Shown here piece by piece: positions 53,945-57,023 of a stretch of DNA of 57,023 nucleotides; positions within the stretch are counted from its first letter, which is position 1, and each line of letters starts with the position of its first letter. The notes under the pieces are model-generated. The model was not told the DNA's origin, did not search any database, and was given only the letters and a program-made list of their open reading frames with translations. The position numbers and the translations under genes were made by a program. Origin of the DNA: Planctomycetaceae bacterium (GTDB taxonomy: Bacteria; Planctomycetota; Planctomycetia; Planctomycetales; Planctomycetaceae); the NCBI GenBank assembly GCA_028284145.1, contig JANQSH010000096.1, positions 1-57,023 on the forward strand, read 5' to 3'.

Positions 53945-53997
53945 TCAGCTATAATGACGTTAACATATTTCAAAATCAACCAATAATTTTCAAAATC
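53945..53997 (-). promoter_or_regulatory. Predicted promoter and DeoR operator of the BMC operon
   Basis: On the minus strand GATTTTGAAA occurs twice (53988-53997 and 53968-53977) with a 20-bp period, about two helix turns, as for tandem DeoR-family sites. A -35-like TTGATT overlaps the promoter-proximal repeat, and ATTATA follows about 18 bp later as -10. The start codon lies about 40 bp downstream. Confidence 0.5.
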
Positions 53998-54203
53998 GAT
54001 CTAAAAAACAGAGAACGGGAAGAATGGGAACTCTGTCCAGTTTGCGCGATCCTCCGAACCATACCTCATACCGGCCATGATGCAAAAAAGCGTCATTCCT
54101 TTTGAATCGGGTATTTGCGCCATTGCGGTGAGATTGCAGGTTGTGCCGGTTGAAGGGGAACAAAAGCGATAGCAGTGCCGTCGGGGCAGTGTAAGAATCG
54201 CAC
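53998..54203. other. Gene-free stretch upstream of the BMC promoter
   Basis: AT-rich at its BMC-proximal end. No gene, hairpin or repeat recognised until the R2 copy at 54204. Confidence 0.3.
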
Positions 54204-54295
54204 TATAGCGGCAAACGGATAAGTATGGCGTCTTTCGATCGGTTATTATCGTTCCAGATGGGGCGTAAGCCGCCACAGATAAAAGTCCGTCGGAC
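54204..54295 (-). repeat. R2 92-bp hairpin repeat, copy 2 (inverted)
   Basis: Reverse complement of 69-160 with about three mismatches by eye and no length difference. The 54296-54563 stretch after it contains no recognised gene. Confidence 0.8.
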
Positions 54296-54563
54296 TATTG
54301 GTCTGCGTCGATCGTCTGCCAGGACGCCGTTTGATCGCAATGGTTTGGAGCAGGGCACGCAATGTATACCGCTTCTTTGGAGATATCATCGCACGCAGAA
54401 GCGGGGGAGTTCGCAGAGGGAAAATTGTCAGACAGGATCAACAGAAAAGTGTGATCCCACGGCGACCGAATAACCAACGATGGCAACAACAGCGACTCGA
54501 CTTCCGTCATACCGAATCGCATAATGACCCAGCTACAAAACGGCTGTGCCAGGCAGCAAAGCC

Positions 54564-55676
54564 TCAAACGTGGTCGAAGCAGAAATTGCGAAGCATCTTC
54601 GCAACCGACGCAAAAGACAATTTCCTGGTTGCGATTTCCTGAGAACGAGAAACCGTGTCGAGCCAAAAACTGTCGTCCATTAACAAACTCTCGGCGAGTT
54701 CACCCAGAGTTGGGCCACCGGATGTTGTTGGCCTGAGCATCGGGAATGCAATTTCATCAATCGCACCATTACCCCCCAAACAGGGCATGCGACAAAGCAA
54801 CGCGTCACCTGCCACCTGACCCGGCACGGCGCTTTGGTCAGCCTGAAGCACGATGCGATGACCGGCCATCAAGCTGAGATAGTCAGGATAAGCTCGTGGC
54901 GTACTGATGCGCAGAACACCTGGATCAAATTCGAGTGATTGCAGCCAACGTTCTCCGGATCGACCTTCTGTATTGATCACCGTAACGCCGCAACCCGTTT
55001 TCCCTGCAACATCCTTCGCCCAATTGAGAGCCAGCAGATGACAACGGGACGTTGTGCCGAAATGGCGCGTGCCGATGAAGATTCCTTCGCGTTCATTGAG
55101 CTCCCGGGAAAAATCCCATTGTGGAAAATCAACTGGGTAGGGTGTTGGAATCAACATGACCGGTTTTTCGCCATTCGATGCAGCTTCGTACAAGCCAACG
55201 AGCCCGGGCACGGCGCTGATAGCACCATCGGCCAGTTGACAAATTTCCCGAAAGACCCGCCATACACGAGGTGAACTCAATTGATCGGTGACCTGCAACA
55301 GGCCGGTCTCTTTCCATGAGACAAAGACCGGTTGACCGGCCGCTTTCAACGCCTGCACTGCCACAAGACTCGGGGCGAGCCGCCTTCGCAGCAGAACAAG
55401 GACCGGTTCACCCGGTTTCATGACGTCAGCGGCATTTTTGGCAAACACCCCATTCGTACAGGCAGCGTACGCGTGAAAATTGATCGGTGCATGCCCGGAA
55501 TCACCCGGATCTGCCGGGCCATCCAAAAAAGCCTGATGCGGATCACGACCATTCGGGTTCAGGACGTTCAGCCGACCCGGAATTACGTCAGCTTGAGACA
55601 GTTGAGTCTCTTCGCTGTTGTGAGCGGACGCACGAGTTGCAGAACCATCGGTGTTGATCGTTGTCGTATCAGGCAC
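54564..55676 (-). CDS. Putative GT-B-like glycosyltransferase
   Basis: 370 residues from a GTG start with GGTGAG upstream. No signal peptide. The arrangement fits a GT-B fold: PVLVLLRRRLAPSLVAVQAL, GIFIGTRHFGTTSRCHLLAL, GCGVTVINTEGRSGERWLQS, and a donor-site-like AYPDYLSLMAGHRIVLQADQ, then GDALLCRMPCLGGNGAIDEI. Sequence likeness to known families is weak, so the call rests on pattern. Next to an LPS-kinase-like gene, so an envelope glycan role is plausible. Confidence 0.55.
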   Translation of the reverse strand: MPDTTTINTDGSATRASAHNSEETQLSQADVIPGRLNVLNPNGRDPHQAFLDGPADPGDSGHAPINFHAYAACTNGVFAKNAADVMKPGEPVLVLLRRRLAPSLVAVQALKAAGQPVFVSWKETGLLQVTDQLSSPRVWRVFREICQLADGAISAVPGLVGLYEAASNGEKPVMLIPTPYPVDFPQWDFSRELNEREGIFIGTRHFGTTSRCHLLALNWAKDVAGKTGCGVTVINTEGRSGERWLQSLEFDPGVLRISTPRAYPDYLSLMAGHRIVLQADQSAVPGQVAGDALLCRMPCLGGNGAIDEIAFPMLRPTTSGGPTLGELAESLLMDDSFWLDTVSRSQEIATRKLSFASVAKMLRNFCFDHV

Positions 55677-55715
55677 TTTTTGCTCACCAGCTTCCGTCGA
55701 AATCCTTTTGACTTA

Positions 55716-55813
55716 GAGCGTATCATGCTCCTCTGTACCGCAATGAGCGCCAATTGGCCTGCAGGCAGAGACGCCCACAAGCCAGAGACATCACACCAGA
55801 AAGCAAACTGCCC
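55716..55813 (-). repeat. R1 MITE-like element, copy 14
   Basis: Minus-orientation copy starting GAGCGTATCATGCTCCTCTG and ending CCAGAAAGCAAACTGCCC. Left flank TA. It sits between the two envelope genes. Confidence 0.8.
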
Positions 55814-55974
55814 CAGTCGCAGTATCGTCTACAGCCTGTTGAGTCACAATCAAGATTCGTTGAATTTTCTTTGACTGTCTGGAAACTCAAGGGATCTTCA
55901 CCTCCTGCTCACAGAAACCAAACACTTTGTGGTAACGTCTTGCCCGTACTTTCGGGCACCGGGGGGCCAGATTT

Positions 55975-56784
55975 TCAGGCAGCCACGCGACGGTTGTGCC
56001 GTCGGTAAAACCACGCCTTAAAGGAAACGGACCGAGCAAGGCGGCGGAGGCGAGCATCCATGCGAGGCGACTGCAGATACGACTTCATGAAATGCAGTCG
56101 GTCCAAATCATCAATTTGAGGGAAGTCACTGGAGAAGAGGAGTTGTCCCAGATCCTTGACCCGCCATCGTCCGCGTGTCGAATAAATCAGTCGTGTCAGG
56201 TCAATCAACACGAGATCAAATGGAGCGCTTGCTTCAGGTGTCTCCTTGATAAAAAAATGACACAAATAGAAATCCTGATGATACAACCGAGCTGAATGCA
56301 GTCGCCGAGCGATATCTGCCACACCCTCAATTAACTGCAGCTTCAACTCCAGAGTCTCCGGATTCAGTTTGCCACTGAAACGAAACGGGATGAACTCATC
56401 CAGCGGCTGATAACCTGACAACTCTTCCACAACGAGAAAACTCTTGCACTTGTGTTGGGGATCGGCGCCTGCCGCAATGACCCGCGGAACGCGGATACCT
56501 AACTCCGACGCAAGGCGTAGATTCTCGCGTTCTTTCATTCCCTCTGAAAATTGCGCCGGCAGTAATCGTGACCACCAGGGGGCATGGTAATACTTCTTGA
56601 TGAAGACGTTCAGTTCGCCCTGATTTGAAGGAAGACGATACCGTCCCGTCGTGCGTCCCTGCTTGCTGACGAACTGATCGATCGGTTCTGTCATCGCGAT
56701 CGCTTGATAAAGGTCTGCAGCTGGCGCGATCGAAGATTGATCAAGGTCATCCGAGACCCAGAGCTCGGGCGTTCCCTGCCACAT
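55975..56784 (-). CDS. Lipopolysaccharide kinase-like protein (WaaP/InaA family)
   Basis: 269 residues from the ATG at 56784, which follows GGGGGG; an upstream in-frame start at 56877 adds 31 Cys-rich residues of doubtful meaning. Kinase-like fold: NVFIKKYYHAPWW with the ATP-binding Lys, KERENLRLASELGIRVPRVI, SFLVVEELSGYQPL, catalytic loop RLYHQDFYLCHFF and metal motif LVLIDLTRL. Family members phosphorylate sugars of the LPS core. Planctomycete substrates are unknown. Confidence 0.85.
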   Translation of the reverse strand: MWQGTPELWVSDDLDQSSIAPAADLYQAIAMTEPIDQFVSKQGRTTGRYRLPSNQGELNVFIKKYYHAPWWSRLLPAQFSEGMKERENLRLASELGIRVPRVIAAGADPQHKCKSFLVVEELSGYQPLDEFIPFRFSGKLNPETLELKLQLIEGVADIARRLHSARLYHQDFYLCHFFIKETPEASAPFDLVLIDLTRLIYSTRGRWRVKDLGQLLFSSDFPQIDDLDRLHFMKSYLQSPRMDARLRRLARSVSFKAWFYRRHNRRVAA

Positions 56785-56931
56785 ATATTTCCCCCCCAGT
56801 GTGGGGCAACAATTCCTGTACTCAACGCACACCGCACAAATGTCTCGTGCTGGAAAATCTTCACGGAATCCTAGCAATTTGACAAAATCTGAGCAATTGC
56901 ATTCGCTCTTCGAGCTTCACTTTCGGCTTCA

Positions 56932-57023
56932 GTCCGACGGGCTTTTATCTGTGGCGGCTTACGCCCCATCTGGAACGATAATAGCCGATCGAAAGACGCC
57001 ACACTTATCCGTTTGCCGCTATA
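56932..57023 (+). repeat. R2 92-bp hairpin repeat, copy 3 (at window edge)
   Basis: Identical to 69-160 except two positions by eye, and it ends exactly at the window end, so the true boundary of the repeat could lie further on. 56785-56931 holds the kinase promoter region with nothing else recognised. Confidence 0.75.

Noticed and set aside
3643..55813. R1 copies as a CRISPR array
   Set aside because: Copies are kilobases apart, in both orientations and of variable divergence; there are no regular spacers and no cas genes.
1..57023. tRNA or rRNA genes
   Set aside because: No T-loop/acceptor arrangement or rRNA-like sequence was recognised on either strand by eye. A covariance-model search would be needed to exclude a tRNA fully.
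1..57023. R2 copies at both window ends as terminal repeats of a circular or mobile element
   Set aside because: A third, inverted copy lies internally, and the interior is ordinary chromosome with housekeeping genes (recG, panC, lgt); the end positions probably reflect how the window was cut.

Overview
The window looks like chromosome of a planctomycete, probably Planctomycetales/Planctomycetaceae-like. The markers are a DUF1559 pseudopilin-like protein, a DUF1571 protein, the planctomycete J-domain-like 'YHLLGI' protein, secreted PDZ and prenyltransferase-like proteins, and a complete planctomycete-type (PVM) bacterial microcompartment (BMC) operon. GC is moderate. No rRNA, tRNA or CRISPR array was recognised.

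Layout. 1-5 kb: terminal repeats, a peroxiredoxin whose catalytic Cys codon is TGA followed by a SECIS-like hairpin (probable selenoprotein), a haem-less cytochrome-like secreted protein, YqgE and an aldose 1-epimerase. 5.3-9.9 kb: a compact phage-derived cassette (HTH, ParB-like, ABC ATPase + GNAT split by an A9 tract, TerS with a histone-H1-like tail, TerL) with no capsid, portal or integrase genes. 10-22.5 kb: envelope and hypothetical proteins (secretin-N-like, J-like, a 1004-aa PDZ protein, VOC protein, squalene-cyclase-like, glycosyltransferase), an IS3 remnant and a protease-propeptide remnant. 22.6-31.3 kb: a cbb3 oxidase locus (cytochrome c, ccoN, ccoO, small membrane proteins, copper P-type ATPase, SafE-like). 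ccoN carries a G9 frameshift, and two head-to-head genes at 23.2 kb have both lost their 5' ends. 31.3-40.6 kb: housekeeping genes (phosphoesterase, recG, scpB, DUF1571, panC, lgt). 40.8-44.6 kb: hemP divergent from a DUF1559/lipoprotein/Kelch operon across a Fur-like box.

44.8-54.0 kb: the BMC operon, all on the minus strand. Order of transcription is DeoR regulator, PduL, BMC-H, BMC-H, acetate kinase, BMC-P, aldehyde dehydrogenase, BMC-P, RpiB-like cargo of unknown function, BMC-P, class II aldolase, lactate/malate dehydrogenase. It fits cleavage of fuculose/rhamnulose-1-phosphate to lactaldehyde inside the shell, oxidation to lactyl-CoA, phosphotransfer and ATP recovery. 54.5-56.8 kb: a putative glycosyltransferase and an LPS-kinase-like protein.

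Three dispersed repeat families overlie this. R1 is a ~98-bp MITE-like element with at least 14 copies, often inserted so that its first base completes the TAG stop codon of the upstream gene. R2 is a 92-bp hairpin repeat with three copies, two of them at the two ends of the window. R3 is a ~60-bp repeat with three copies. The most unusual items are the probable selenocysteine peroxiredoxin, the orphan DNA-packaging cassette, the R1 element with its stop-codon insertions, and the degenerate RpiB-like BMC cargo.
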